Shown: positions 38,183-49,695, counted from the stretch's first letter. The stretch is 64,000 nucleotides of DNA from Ampullaceana balthica (GCA_944989445.1 CALYLW010000013.1:1150566-1214565); one strand, 5' to 3'. Notes: generated by a model not told the origin, from the sequence alone. A program made the numbers and translations.

Positions 38183-40383
38183 CTAAGAAATTATGTTTGC
38201 TTTTTTCAAAACAAATTGTCCAATTTCTCCAGTAATTGTTTCTGACTTTATTAGACTGTCTTTGCTTTTAAACTCATCAGGATCTGGGTAAGTCCAGTGT
38301 ATGGCCAGGGCATCTTTATTCCAATTTAATTTTTGTGTATTTAGATGATCAGCAGTTTCTTGTTTGTAGTCATGAAGCCAGGGTGCATGACATACATTTT
38401 GTGCGCATAATATCTGAGAATACAAAGTTAATTGATTGCTAAGTTAGTGCAATATTACATCATGAAATTAAAATGGCAAAGATAACAGAATCATTGATCT
38501 TTTTAAACATACTGGTAATGTAAACTGCAGATTTCCTTACATTTTCAAGAGAGAAAGAGTAAAACTAATAGTAATAGTAATAGCATTGACTAATTAATTT
38601 TGAGAACAATAGTCTATGAAAATGTATTTTTGTATACACCAAAAAATCTTTTGTCTAGGACGGATATGGTTGATATACACTTAACACAATAAGGACAACT
38701 GTATCTATATATTAAGGAATAAAATTTCAATCAGAAGTAATTGGTAACTGATAATTGGTTAAGCATATTTAACATATTATTTACCTGCAGATGTCTGTTT
38801 ACATTCAATGATTGGGGCTGCTTTTCATAGACCTTGTATGGGATGTGAATTGCATTATACGACCAATGTTTATCCAAATACCATCTATAGGATTCTAGAA
38901 AATGCCTTAAAAACGGAGCTCCAGGAGCTGACACCAACACACCAAGATTAAATACATCCGGAAAAGCCCCTGTTTCTGGCCAATCCACATTTGCTGTTGT
39001 TTTGTGAAGTCTTACTGAAAGGGGTATTTCTTGTAAGAATATAACATCCCAATCTGCATAAATACCTCCATAACGTAATAGTACATCTGCTCGTAAATAA
39101 TCACTGGCATGTGATTTATACAACTTTATTGGTTCACCATAGACAGAAGCAGGAAAGTCACGGTTGATAAACTTAACTCGAGGATCCCTTCTGGCTTGTT
39201 CCCAGTGTTCACCTAAAGGTTTGTAATCTCCATGGATATAAACACTGTCAGCTTTGAGAACATGAAGACTGCTTAGTAAACTTAGATATGAAAAAAAGTC
39301 CAGCTCCCTTTGTCCTAGCCATACATAGTGTACAATGTTAGGAACTATTACCCTGTCAGCCGGCTGAGAAATCAGTTTCTTGGAAGAGCCATAGGCAATC
39401 CATCTTGCAAGATGATCAAAATCAGATGTTCCATTAAATATGACCACTGGAAATATATCTTCATGCACAAAAGAACAAAGATGTTGAGATACAAATGAAA
39501 AGACTCTCACACTCTCACAATTGTAATACTTGGTGGCATGAGACTGAAGGAATTTTGTAAGTGATTCTTTTTTAGGCACGTTTTCCAATATATTGGCATG
39601 TGCTGCAACAAACAAAAGATCACCATTGCCGTCTGCTTGTGTGGCAATATTTATTTCATGACTGAGAATTCTTTTCAGTGCAGGTGATGGAGATATTACT
39701 GTTCGTCCATTTATGGCAAAGCCACCGGTGGCACCTAATATATTCATATAAGCTATGATTTTTTCTTCTTTATTACCAAAACAAGCATCCTGAAGTCTTA
39801 GAATCTTTTTTACAAGTGGTGGAAGATCCCTCTCTAAATCTGGAAGGAACTGGAAATAACCATCAGGGTCTAGATCAGGTTCTTTTATTACATGCAGGTT
39901 CAAAATGGATGGGCTTATCACTTTGAAAGTTGATAGAATGGTTAAATAATGGGCAAATGTAAAAGGTCCTACATCACACCAGATAACATGAACAACTGGA
40001 GCAAAGTCAGTTGTTAAAATGTCTTGAATAATATAGCTATGGAAATAATTATCTAATTTATCTGTTTCCTTTTTTAAAAAGCTTGTATCTAGGTCATAGG
40101 TTCTGTTCAACAAAAAAGGTTTGTGAAAATAGTGATGAGGGAACACCGGGGCATAGCCATGTGTGAGCTGGACAGGGTTGATGTGATTTCTCAAACCTTG
40201 GCAACCGTAGTTGTACGTTAAGATATTTAAAATAAGAAACAGAACTGAAAGGCTAATGCCTAGTCCATAACGGTATATAACAATTTTTTTCCATAAGCAG
40301 CTCAATTTACGTTTACAAGTTAAAACAAAGAGAAGCATTGCTAATAGAAGACATCTGCAATTACAAAGACACCTGATCGCCAT
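38183..40383 (-). CDS. Type II membrane glycosyltransferase, GT32-like DXD family, with tandem GT-like halves
   Basis: Two exons on the minus strand (40383-38785 and 38413-38183), joined in phase 0 across a GT-AG intron, encode 609 residues. Residues 1-23 and 39-57 are hydrophobic; the second fits a Golgi signal anchor. The C-terminal half (about 347-609) is a typical Gly_transf_sug domain: NIVHYVWLG, SHASDYLRADVLLRYGGIYA, then the metal-binding DWD at 444-446, and ALAIHW near the end. Residues 129-330 resemble this half (PVVHVIWCD, then ILGATGGFAINGRTVI) but have ING where the active half has ADWD, so the DXD is lost. The expected role is sugar transfer to a glycan or lipid in the secretory pathway; donor and acceptor cannot be told. 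The ATG at 40383 is the first in frame after the acceptor. Confidence 0.9.
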
Positions 40384-40402
40384 TCTTCAACATTTGTGAC
40401 CT
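40384..40402 (-). other. 5' UTR part of the glycosyltransferase exon
   Basis: On the minus strand a pyrimidine tract ending cctttcag lies directly upstream of position 40402, and the ATG follows after 19 bases. This indicates a 3' splice site and at least one upstream noncoding exon. Confidence 0.55.
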
Positions 40403-40618
40403 CTGAAAGGAAAAAAAAATATTTTAGTATTTAAATAATATATGTAATTATCAGCTGTAATACTGTAATTTTACTAAAAACTTAAATAAATTACAGTGTA
40501 TATAATAAAAATAGATTATTATACATGTATTTTATTTTTAAATTGGTTATAATTTGTACATCTTTTATGGCATGATAAAAGTACTGAGCAGGAAGTCAGT
40601 CATTTAATTCTCCTTCAA

Positions 40619-40802
40619 CTTCAAGTACTTTGATTTAATATGACTAAAAACGTGGGGCAGTTGTTTGGTATAAAAATTAAAGATTTATAATTTAGAAGGC
40701 AAAAGAGAGATCTATAAGTGAGAGAATGAGTGAACTGCATATTTTAAACCTCATAAGCGCCCGCCCCACGTTTTTAGTCATATTAAATTAAAGTACTTGA
40801 AT
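40619..40802 (+). repeat. Long near-perfect inverted repeat (MITE or hairpin)
   Basis: Thirty-eight bases at 40621-40658 (tcaagtactttgatttaata and so on) are repeated inverted at 40763-40800 with one mismatch, around a spacer of 104 bases. It lies in the presumed first intron of the glycosyltransferase. A transcript would fold into a long stem. Confidence 0.85.
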
Positions 40803-42123
40803 TTATAAGTTTTAAATTATTTTCTTCTTTTTAGGCCACTTATAAAAAACGTGGTTTTTAAAAATCCTTTTTCACCTTTATTTTTTTTTAAATTTTATAT
40901 TTATATTTATTTGTTAAGAAATTCATACTAGGTTTAAAAATAAATTCTTTTTCTTAAAATTGAAAATTTTTAATTAAAATTAGAGTTATACTAAGGATAC
41001 AAATACAACTACAGTATTATAAGGCAAATATAATTCCTGGAAATTAGTAAGTTAGTTTAATGTAAGGGACCCTATCTCAAGCATATCTTAGTCAAATTTT
41101 TAATTAATAATAAATGACTCGTTGAATTATTTATGAAGAAACATATCATTTGAAGTCTTTACCTTTAAAAATTATTAAGTCTGCTTTAACTTTAATTTTT
41201 AACTACATGTATATCAATATAATATAATAGCTATCTCAACTATCTGAATCTGACATTCAAATATAAATATATAAAATATATATATATTATATTTGACTTA
41301 ATTAATGCACTTGGTCTTTAAAATGTACGTATGTATAATAAAAAAAGTTTGTTTTTTTTATATATATATTTTTTTTAAAGTCAATAAGTATAAGTGAGAT
41401 TTGTCCTAAATAAGATTTAGCTTCACTAGTGTTAAGGAGGAGTCAACTGACATCACTGATGTTAGAAATGGAATTGTTTTTAATTCACTCATGTTTCCCC
41501 TATAATTAGAGTAGTCAGCCTCTTGCCCCTTAAAGCAAAATTAATCAAGTTTTTGAAAAACTACTATGGAAAAATTGAAATTTCTTAGGGTAGGGTTAAT
41601 TTTAGAAGAAAAGCTTAAACTCTAATACTAATTACAAATAATAAATAAGATGTAAAGTCAATACATAATAGGTTGTATGGTTATATTTTTTAATGATAGA
41701 TTAAGATTTATTTGATAAATCAATAAAGAAATATGCTAGATCAGCATGCATGGTATCCAAAGTTTTGCATGATAATTTAAAATTGAATTGTTACAAAACT
41801 GAATTTTTAATATTAATCAACTTAATTTACTGAAGAAAAGTTTTTGATAATTTTATTACACTAACCTCTTCTTAAAATATTTTTTAATTGGGAGAGCGTT
41901 TTGGTGGAAGTTATAATTTAATTGTTTATTTCTCTTAAAATCCCTTAGTCTGACTTAGACTAAAGGATGTGAGATAAAAAGGGAGAAGTGAAGAAAGACT
42001 CCTGCCCCTAGTGCTGTCTTTGACTTTGATGTTAAGGTTAATGAAATTAAAATTACTGTATTATTTTTTTGGAAAGTGGGTTTCCTAAATACAACCTGTA
42101 CCTTTGGGTGCAGCTTTCACTTG

Positions 42124-42739
42124 GGGGCCGTCCATAAATGACGTCACGCACCTAGGGGAGTCCACGCATTTGTGAAGTTGTGTGTGTGATGAGGGGGAGG
42201 GGGGGGGTGTTTAATAACTGTGACGTCACATAAAGCATGCAACTTTAAATACAATTTCCACTTAAATATATGATTGCTTACAATTTATTTTATGAAGTTT
42301 TAAATAGCTTTGGGGCCGTCCATAAAGTACGTCACGCTCCAGGGGGGGGGTGTAAGAAAGTGTGACAGTTTGTGACAGGGGGAGGGGGGGTCCAGCCATG
42401 TGTGACGTCACGGTGTTTTATATTAAATTTTAATTATTTTATTAATTAAAAAACATTTTATTTGAAAATGTGACATAAATTAAAAACGTAAGTTCTCACT
42501 AGAAAATTAAATTTCGCTGTGAAATATTATACGTGTAGAAGCTGCAGGACTACCCTAAATACATACTTAAATGACAAAAAAGTGATTTGAAACATGCTCT
42601 TTTTCAAATAGAAAATACAGCTTTTATGGGGGGTTCAAAGCTTTGTCAAGTTTGTGACATCATATTGGAGGGGGGGGGTCTAAGATTTTGTGACGTAAAA
42701 AACCGGCCAAATCGTGTGACGGCATTTATGGATGGCCCC
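42124..42739 (+). mobile_element. TIR element(s) with ggggccgtccataaa ends
   Basis: The left end is ggggccgtccataaatgacg and the right end tttatggatggcccc. Flanking ttg occurs on both sides (42121-42123 and 42740-42742). A second related left end, ggggccgtccataaagtacg, starts near 42312, so two relatives are nested or fused. G-rich runs and gtgacgtcac motifs repeat inside. The superfamily is not assigned. Confidence 0.65.
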
Positions 42740-42775
42740 TTGTGCAGACCATCATGGCCCTAGCCCTAGCACAGT

Positions 42776-42995
42776 GTTTCTCAATTATTTTCTGTCATTC
42801 ATGCCCCCCCCCTAGGAAGAAAGAAAACGTTTCGCCCCCCCCCCGCGCGCGACTGTAAATAGTATCATTTGTCTATAAAAATTGTTATAAGTACACCTCT
42901 GCATAAGGGTCAAAAGAGCCCCCCTTTACGAAGCCTTGCGGCCCCCCACCAAGGCCAAGGCCCTACTATTTGAGAAACACTTTCAAACACTGCGG
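42776..42995 (+). mobile_element. hAT-like MITE with cagtgtttctcaa ends
   Basis: The left end is cagtgtttctcaatta and the right side tttgagaaacact. The interior is a C-rich gccccccc stretch and its complement. Flanks ccctagca and gcctagca are similar, but the right end could not be fixed. Confidence 0.5.
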
Positions 42996-43290
42996 CCTAG
43001 CAAGACTCCTTTTTAAAAAAAAATCAGTATCTTTAACTTTCACCGAAACCGTATGCCGTATGTTATTTTAATTAGTAGGCTATTTACTGTATTACTACCA
43101 TAGGTTGAGTGATTATGGTTGTTTGTAGTTTTGTATTTATAATGGTATAATTATAATAATATATTATTATATAAGTATAAGTATTAAGTAGCCTATATTA
43201 AATATTATAATATATAAATATAAGATAGAAATGTAAATTATTTATAATATTTTTATATTAATAATTAACAACTAAAATTAAGTTATTTAC

Positions 43291-43345
43291 CTTGGTTACT
43301 CTTTCACAACGGTAAGTACTGAAGACTCTTACCACATCAGACATT
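43291..43345 (-). other. Possible 5' noncoding exon of the glycosyltransferase
   Basis: On the minus strand ...gtaaccaag|gtaaataa is a good 5' splice site with its exon end at 43291. It could splice to the acceptor at 40402 across a 2.9-kb intron. The 5' limit is unknown; the interval is only a guess at the proximal part. No promoter element was recognised. Confidence 0.25.
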
Positions 43346-43482
43346 ACATTTCATTAAATCCATTAGTGTCGAATACTTAGACTTAGTCTCATTTGCCGTT
43401 TTCTGTACTGTACTGTAGTGACAGTGTCGTTTCAATTGTCAATTCAATTCGGTTAATAAAAAATGTGCAGTTGTAAACTAAA

Positions 43483-43710
43483 AGTGCAGTTTCTGGGGCA
43501 TATCTAGTATATTATTTTGCAGCGAATTTTAATTTTCTCGTGATAACTTTATGTTTTATTAATTTTCTAAGGCATTTTTCAGCTCTAAACGTTACAAAGT
43601 CAGTCCGCATTAAAGTAAACATAAATTTTGTTTATAAAACAACCTAATTGCCAGATTTTCTCGCCTGGACCGGCGTATGCTAAATGTAATTTTCTGACTC
43701 AAAACTTTTG
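43483..43710 (+). repeat. Arm of the foldback element, partial
   Basis: ttgcagcgaattttaatttt and later tcgcctggaccg...atgctaaa match 53296-53608. The opposite arm type occurs at 42485-42553. Together these suggest degraded or rearranged copies. Confidence 0.6.
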
Positions 43711-43779
43711 CTTAAATGAAACAAGAAACGAAACAATAAATTAAAATAATTTGATCACGAGTCATTAAGAGTTAATGGA

Positions 43780-43860
43780 GATCTTAAATCTTATCTTATC
43801 TGATCTGTTACATACGCTCCTTCTACATAGAAGATTATTGCGTCCTACGCTTATCTATGG
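43780..43860 (-). repeat. SINE tail fragment
   Basis: tcttatcttatctgatctgt followed by acgctccttctacatagaag matches the 3' tail of the SINEs at 44600 and 63331 (read on the minus strand). The body is missing. Confidence 0.6.
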
Positions 43861-44234
43861 TTTTTGTCTACTCCTGCATTCTTATTAGAGTTTTAAATGT
43901 TGATAAAGTGTTGGTTTTCCTGGTTTCTTCAGGGAACCCAATTCGCGACCGAATTCCGGACGGGAAGAATGAGAATTTGTATGTGTTTGTTCTTGCATAC
44001 GGAATAAGAAAGGTGTTTTTATCCTTAAATTATGTCTATCTGAGAGTTGTATCAGGACCGGACTTACACTCCGTCTTTCTGTGCAAATGCACGGAGTAAA
44101 AAAAAATCCAGGGGCGCATAATTCATTTTATGGAAATGCGGAGGAGCGATCCGAAAAATGAATTTAAAAAACATGTCCAAAAAATGAGGCCAGAAATCAT
44201 TTTTAATAGTATAGTGGTGGGGTCGGCAACCTAT

Positions 44235-44314
44235 GGCACGCCTGCCAAGTGTGGCACGCCTGCCAAGTGTGGCACGCCTGCCAAGTGTGGCACGCCTGCC
44301 AAGTGTGGCACGCC
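44235..44314 (+). repeat. 18-bp minisatellite, four full units
   Basis: ggcacgcctgccaagtgt is repeated exactly at 44235-44306 with a partial fifth unit. This explains the repetitive ORFs on both strands here, which are not genes. Confidence 0.95.
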
Positions 44315-44599
44315 AAGCAATTTCAAATGGCACGTAGACTCTTCACGTTTTCTGTATAAAGTTGCTTATAAATCGATTAGCGGGGTTTCCTCGCTCATTT
44401 CGGCACTTGGGCGTAGCAGGGTACAACTTTAAATATGATTGAATATCACTATATATTAATGTATTAATTAATTAAAATATAAAAAATAAAATATATGGTA
44501 AAATAAAAATATTGACCTCGACTTGTATAAAATGATATGTGATGGCACTCTGAATAATTTGAAACCTTAAGTTGGCACACAGTTTGCACACAGTTGGCA

Positions 44600-44872
44600 C
44601 ACAGTTATCTTATCTTATCTATACAGACGCTCCTTCTATGTAGAAGATAGTTGCGTCCACAGACCATGACAGATGATCTGTTGGCAAGTGATGCAGCATT
44701 CACATGCCACGGCTTTGTGGGTTCCACGCATTACCCTGCCGCCTAACTACATGTAGTGTTAGGTACCCATTCGGAGCGGGGTGACTCAGGGACGCCCTAG
44801 GCCCCGGGAACAAACCCTTGCCTTCACACGGATTCGAACCCGTGACCATCGGTACGACAGTCCAGTGCGCCC
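44600..44872 (-). mobile_element. tRNA-derived SINE inserted in the hAT element
   Basis: Read on the minus strand, the head contains a B box (cgggttcgaatccgtg) with a plausible A-box region before it, and the 3' tail is a taagataagat-type repeat. The tail matches the fragments at 43.8 and 63.3 kb. Flanks acacagtt and ccacagtt may be the duplication, but they lie in a local repeat. Confidence 0.75.
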
Positions 44873-44951
44873 ACAGTTGGCCCACAGTTGGCACACAGTT
44901 GGCACACAGTTTGCAAAAGGTTGCTGACCCTTGGTATAGTACGATATAGTG

Positions 44952-46422
44952 CAGAGGTGGCCAGACCTGAAGTAAGTGATAGCCATTTAATAATATTCAA
45001 AAATTTTGAGAGCCACATTGAGATATTATCGCTCACGTCCCTGCCAATGTTCCCTTTAAGCTGCGCGGCTGCCTAAATATCTGACCAACGCCCCGTAGCA
45101 GTTTAGAATAACCGCGCAGCAAAATTTTGTAAAAATATTGCACACCAAATGGATGTTGTGCAACTTTGCACACGAGATTTTTTACTTTGCACACGGACCA
45201 TCGAACCTTAGAGGGGACTAATGTCCCCACTCGCAATGAAAAATTCCTTTGATGATTCATTTTTCAAAATCATTTTTTATTTGAATTTAATTACTTGAAT
45301 ATTTCAATTGTTTTAATCATAACCGTATGTTAAAGAAATATAAGCGTTACAGTTACTCAATTACAAAAAAAATGTGAACATGAACATTTATGAATAGAAA
45401 AACGTTGCATTGTTAATATGATTATGGTAAGAAGTCTTTGAAATAGCAAGTTTAAATCTGGTTGGTAGCTAGTAGTAGTGGTGCGAAAAAAGCTCTGCCG
45501 GGTGCTGATTCCTAGTTACTGCTCGATGCTTTTATTTTATGAACGTCATTGTGGAGTACAAAGATTCACAGCAGTAAGTTGTACCGAAAATGGATATAAG
45601 TCGGCAACTAGCTTTCTTAAGTTGAGGATATTTCACTTCTGGCATGGGGTTCCAGAAATCCATCACAGATTGTGATTTGTGTATCATCGCCAAACCCTGA
45701 TCTTCCCTGACAGCTCCATTTCAGCAGCAGAAGGTTCCATAACAATGTTCATAGGAGGGTGGAAACCATCTTTCATTACGTCTATCATGAATGGATTAAA
45801 TAAGCCAAAACTATTTTCAACCCTCTGTTTCTGTCCAGATTATTATTTTTTTAAACGTTCATTAATTTTTGTTATTACACTTTACAGTGAAAATCATTGA
45901 ACGAATTAACATTATTTTTTGTTAAAAGCCAATAATAGATTATGTGTTTTTTAAAGTATGGTGGGGATAAGAGTGGAAAGGGTGTGGGGGAGGTAGATAA
46001 ACAACATTGGCTCGTCTGTCTCAACCGGTAACTCAATAATTCGGTGTATTTCAAAGGGAAGTTAGCGTCCTGACATGCAATAAAAGCAGGAGTGTTATTA
46101 TTAATAACATACAATACCAACCCATTTTAACTCTCTGGGGTGCGGTCGTGTTTTCCTTGATTCATTCAAATAACCTAAATCATTTAGTGTTAATAGATTT
46201 TTGTTTCATGTTCAGGGAAAAATGTGTATCATACTTTGTATTTTGTCGGGACCGTATTTTATTTTTCGTTGACAGATATTTATTCTTAAGCGTTTTCCTG
46301 TTAAGCATATTTCACAGCATATATTTCAATCGAAAAGTTTTAAATTGATCAATCGTTCGCGAACCGCAAGTGAACACTGAAGAGCCGCATGCGGCTCGCG
46401 AGCCGCAGTTTGGCCACCGTTG
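44952..46422 (+). mobile_element. hAT element with a nested MITE, 1471 bp
   Basis: It starts cagaggtggccagacctg and ends gcagtttggccaccgttg, preceded by gccgcatgcggctcgcgagc, a well-known hAT terminal pattern. The 8-mers are atatagtg (44944-44951) and gtatagtg (46423-46430). A 'caatgttccctttaag' MITE lies at 45046-45223. Part of the interior resembles hAT 'B'. No transposase frame is seen. Confidence 0.85.
45046..45223 (+). mobile_element. Small hAT MITE with caatgttccctttaag ends, copy 1
   Basis: It shares ttgtgcaactttgcacac and the acacggacca block with the copy at 54981-55165. Its right end is decayed (cttagaggggactaatg). Confidence 0.7.
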
Positions 46423-46549
46423 GTATAGTGTATTAAATCACTCGTTTAAATAATAGGCGATTCATAACTATTATATTATAAAGCAAAAATTCAATCTTAA
46501 CCCGGGCCGCAGTGAGTTTCATGACGAAAGGTTATATCGTTCTTTCTAC

Positions 46550-46620
46550 GTCGCCAATGGTGTAACTTAGGATATTTTGGTGTTACTAGGATATTTTGGT
46601 GTAACTAGGATATTTTGCGC
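46550..46620 (+). repeat. Short tandem repeat of gtgtaactaggatattttg
   Basis: Three imperfect units of about 18-20 bases within an unassigned repetitive stretch. Confidence 0.6.
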
Positions 46621-47455
46621 CCAGGGAAATATTATTTTAAAAATTACAAAATTGGTGCCCCGATCTTTTCGTTTCATCAAATTTTACTATGATATAACGT
46701 TGCAAGCCTCGTATATAATAACGAGCAACAAAGCCCGTCCAAGGACGTTCCGCCACCGTTCGGTGTCATGTTATAACTCCCCTCCAACAGCCGTCTCGAC
46801 CGGCATACATGCGCATCACGTCAAAAATACTATTCATTATATTTAAAATAAATAACTCGTAAAAACAGAGCTTTTGACTATAAATCCCAACGCGCATAAC
46901 TCAAAATAAAGTCTTGGAAGAAATACTTCACCAAAAATAACTCGTTTTGAACGTCCGCGTAAACATGTTCAATATGATTGGCTGTATGAGTCATATGTGT
47001 TTGAGGGACCAATCGTTATCGATGACCGCACGGAACATAGCCTTTTATTATATAGGATAAACCAGATAGCCACCACTCGGCTACATTTATAAGACATCTT
47101 AGCTTAGAAATTGGAGAGACAATTATCAGAAATGGTTGGTGTATTCTGTAGCTAAAGATTCTGTGTTTTTTTTGCCTCTACAGAAAAACTTTTGCAATGG
47201 CTACATCTTTTTTAGCAAACGATGGTTATGGATATTGGCAGCGTATAGTACAAATCCTAAAAAATTATGAAACTTGCAAAAACATTTTAAAGCCAAAAGT
47301 CCTGTCTTGAACTGAGTGTTCGTTTTAAACATCGCAAACAATAGATGCTACTTCTCAAAGATTTTGGAATGCAAAAACCCATCATTGATCAACGGGTATT
47401 TTCGATCGTCAAACTTATGCGATAGCTGCTTTGCACTTTGGAAATTAAACAACCC

Positions 47456-47900
47456 CGTAAAAACAAAGTTTTTGACTATAAATCCCTTATATATGAGACA
47501 GAACTTAAAGTATTGATTATGTTCAAACGCGACAAACATTTACAGACTGAAACTGACTTAACTCCCCTTTGCTGTAAAATGGGGCCCGGGTGTGTGGTCA
47601 CGGATGGCTGGGCTGAACTCAGCGTGACACGTGAATGTAAACAAAAGCAGGTCGCTACATATAGTTATATAGAGATAAACTAAAATGCATTAATTTAATT
47701 TCGGTACATTCGATCAATCTGAAATTCTGATACGATGCATTGTTAGGTGACACGAGTCTTTCTGCAACATTTCAGCTCGATCGCATCACGGGAAGTGTGT
47801 CATTTTTACTTTTGTTTTTCCACCCGACCGACCGAAGAAGAGATGATGAGATGACGACAGACAAGATTTCGAAGTTAATATAAGGGATTTAAAAATTAAC
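47456..47900 (-). mobile_element. 'atcctttatata'-family element, degraded copy
   Basis: It begins cgtaaaaacaaagtttttga and includes aaatcccttatatatgagac, the complement of the right side of the 13.2-kb copy. The shared core tcgatcaatctgaaattctg and a gttaatataagggattt end are also present. Limits are approximate. Confidence 0.5.
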
Positions 47901-47969
47901 TTCGTTCAAAGGTATGTGTCGATTTAACAAGAAGACATCAGAATTCGTAAACATTTTTGGGACTTTCCA

Positions 47970-49150
47970 TTGAAAGATTGGCTTTGGAAAACATGAGAGA
48001 CCAAGGATATGATAATGGGGTAAACATGAAAGGAGAACATGTAGGGGGGGTGGAAGCAAAGATTAGAAACATCAACCCGGGTTCATTTTTATACCATGTT
48101 GTAGTCACTCACTTAACCTGATAATAAATGATATGGGAAAGTCAACATTAGACGGAGCCAATTTCTTTGATATTGCCTAAACATGGTACTTGTATTATTC
48201 TTTATCGACTTTCAGACGGCCCATTCTTTTGAAGAACGCGAAAGAACTAACCTTAAAACCTCGCGGTGACACCAGGTGGGAAAGTCGTTGAGATATTAAA
48301 TCGGTCAAATATATGATGCATTGCTTAGCATTTGTGAGAACAAAGATAGGGATAGTTCAATAAGAGATGAAGTACCTGGACTACTTACAACTATTCAAAT
48401 TTCGTATTTTTCCATCGTGATATCATGGTATGAGATATTAACTCATGTCAATCTCATTAGTAAACCTATGCAGGGCAAAAAATATGATATGGTATTGGCA
48501 ATAAAACTTTTGAGAAGTTCCAATATTAAAGAAAAAGAAAATAATCTGAGCTCAGACAATCACGTTAATGCCATCCTTGTTGATGCTGGCAAAACGGCAT
48601 CCGAAATAGATACAGATAAAAAAATTGACTCAATACCAGCACATCAAGTTCGTCGAATCAAAAGTTAATGTGATGAAAATCAGGTCGACCCCAGAATGGA
48701 TGCACAGGAACGATACTAATTTGAATTCTTTTACCACCTTGTTGACATTGTAACCAAGTCTTTGGAACAAAGATTTTCCCAGCTGCAACATCAGAACAGT
48801 TACTTTTTTATAAAATAAATATGAACTAAAAGATGTTAGTTCTGTGATTTTGTCAAAAGCAAAGATTTGGAAAGCCTTTTGACAGATGGATAGTCAGTGG
48901 ATATGCAATTTATAATTGAATATCAGGGGTCTATTCTCTATTGAAAAAAATATTTAGATTTAGAACCTTTGGAAGTTTTGAAATGCATAACAAAAATGAA
49001 ATTTGTTCCAAACTTAAGCGTTGCGCTAGGAATTCTAGTAACTTACGATCCTGTGAAAGCATCTTTAATAAACTAAAAATAATCAAGAACTATTTTGGAC
49101 ACAACATATCAAATAAGATTTTCAAACCTCACTATATTAGTAATTAGCAG
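47970..49150 (+). pseudogene. hAT-family (ZMYM / DUF4371-like) transposase pseudogene
   Basis: Translation across three frames gives RDQGYDNGVNMKG, then GDTRWES, then ISWYEILTHVNLISKPMQGK followed by YDMVLAIKLLRSS and KTASEIDTDKK, and finally a CSKLKRCARNSSNLRSCES region. The order matches the C-terminal part of hAT-like transposases domesticated or annotated as zinc finger MYM-type proteins. Stops and frameshifts occur throughout, so it is dead. No TIRs could be tied to it. The longest open piece is 48321-48668. Confidence 0.8.
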
Positions 49151-49204
49151 TTGATTATGAACTCAGTAACAGCTTCAATATTTATAAATTAATTAGAGTT
49201 AGAG

Positions 49205-49245
49205 CAGTGCTTCTCAAACTTTTTAGTATGGCGGACCGGTGTTTT
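49205..49245 (+). repeat. Solo left end of a Charlie-like hAT element
   Basis: cagtgcttctcaaacttttt then agtatggcggaccgg equals the left end of the intact copy at 51235. A similar right end, gagaagcactg, lies at about 51962-51972, but flanking 8-mers do not match, so they are not joined here. Confidence 0.55.
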
Positions 49246-49695
49246 TATCCTTATGTCTATTTTCGGGTTGTATTAATTTATCTTTGTGTTGTATTTCTAA
49301 ATGAGAATTAATTGCTTTATGTATGATTACTACTTTACTATTTGTTATTATATCCTCTAGTCTCTAGTGTTTCAAGGTTTAGTTATTTAACTAATGGTGT
49401 TATTCTTGTAAGTTTTGAATATACTCCAAGTAATGAATCTGGAAGCTCTTTTTTGAATTTGTTCTAGTATCAATGTTTTCTTTGGTTGATGGGTCCCATT
49501 CAGAAGAATTCAGAAGATGCATATTCTAGTACAGGTGCCACCGAAGCGAAGTGAGATAGCATTTTAGTTTAATATTCTTATTACGGTACATCTGTAAAAG
49601 TTTCTTTTTATTAAGCCTAAGGTTTTGTTTGATTTTTTAATAACTTCTTTGACATGGGGATTCCATGATAGTTTCTCACTTATTATTACTCCTAA

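Larger units (their letters stand above)
44217..44933 (+). mobile_element. hAT element containing a minisatellite and a SINE
   Basis: Ends gtggggtcggcaacct and aggttgctgacccttg are inverted. The 8-mers gtatagtg (44209-44216) and gtatagta (44934-44941) differ at one base. Inside are an 18-bp minisatellite at the left and repeated ttggcacacag units at the right, with a SINE inserted among the latter. Confidence 0.85.

Noticed and set aside
44064..44432. ORFs on both strands with repeated CGTPAK / RRATLG motifs
   Set aside because: They are translations of the exact 18-bp minisatellite, which is a multiple of three and so open in several frames.
44825..44872. Possible tRNA gene on the minus strand (ggttcgaatcc)
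   Set aside because: Only a B-box-bearing SINE head; no complete cloverleaf and a SINE tail follows.
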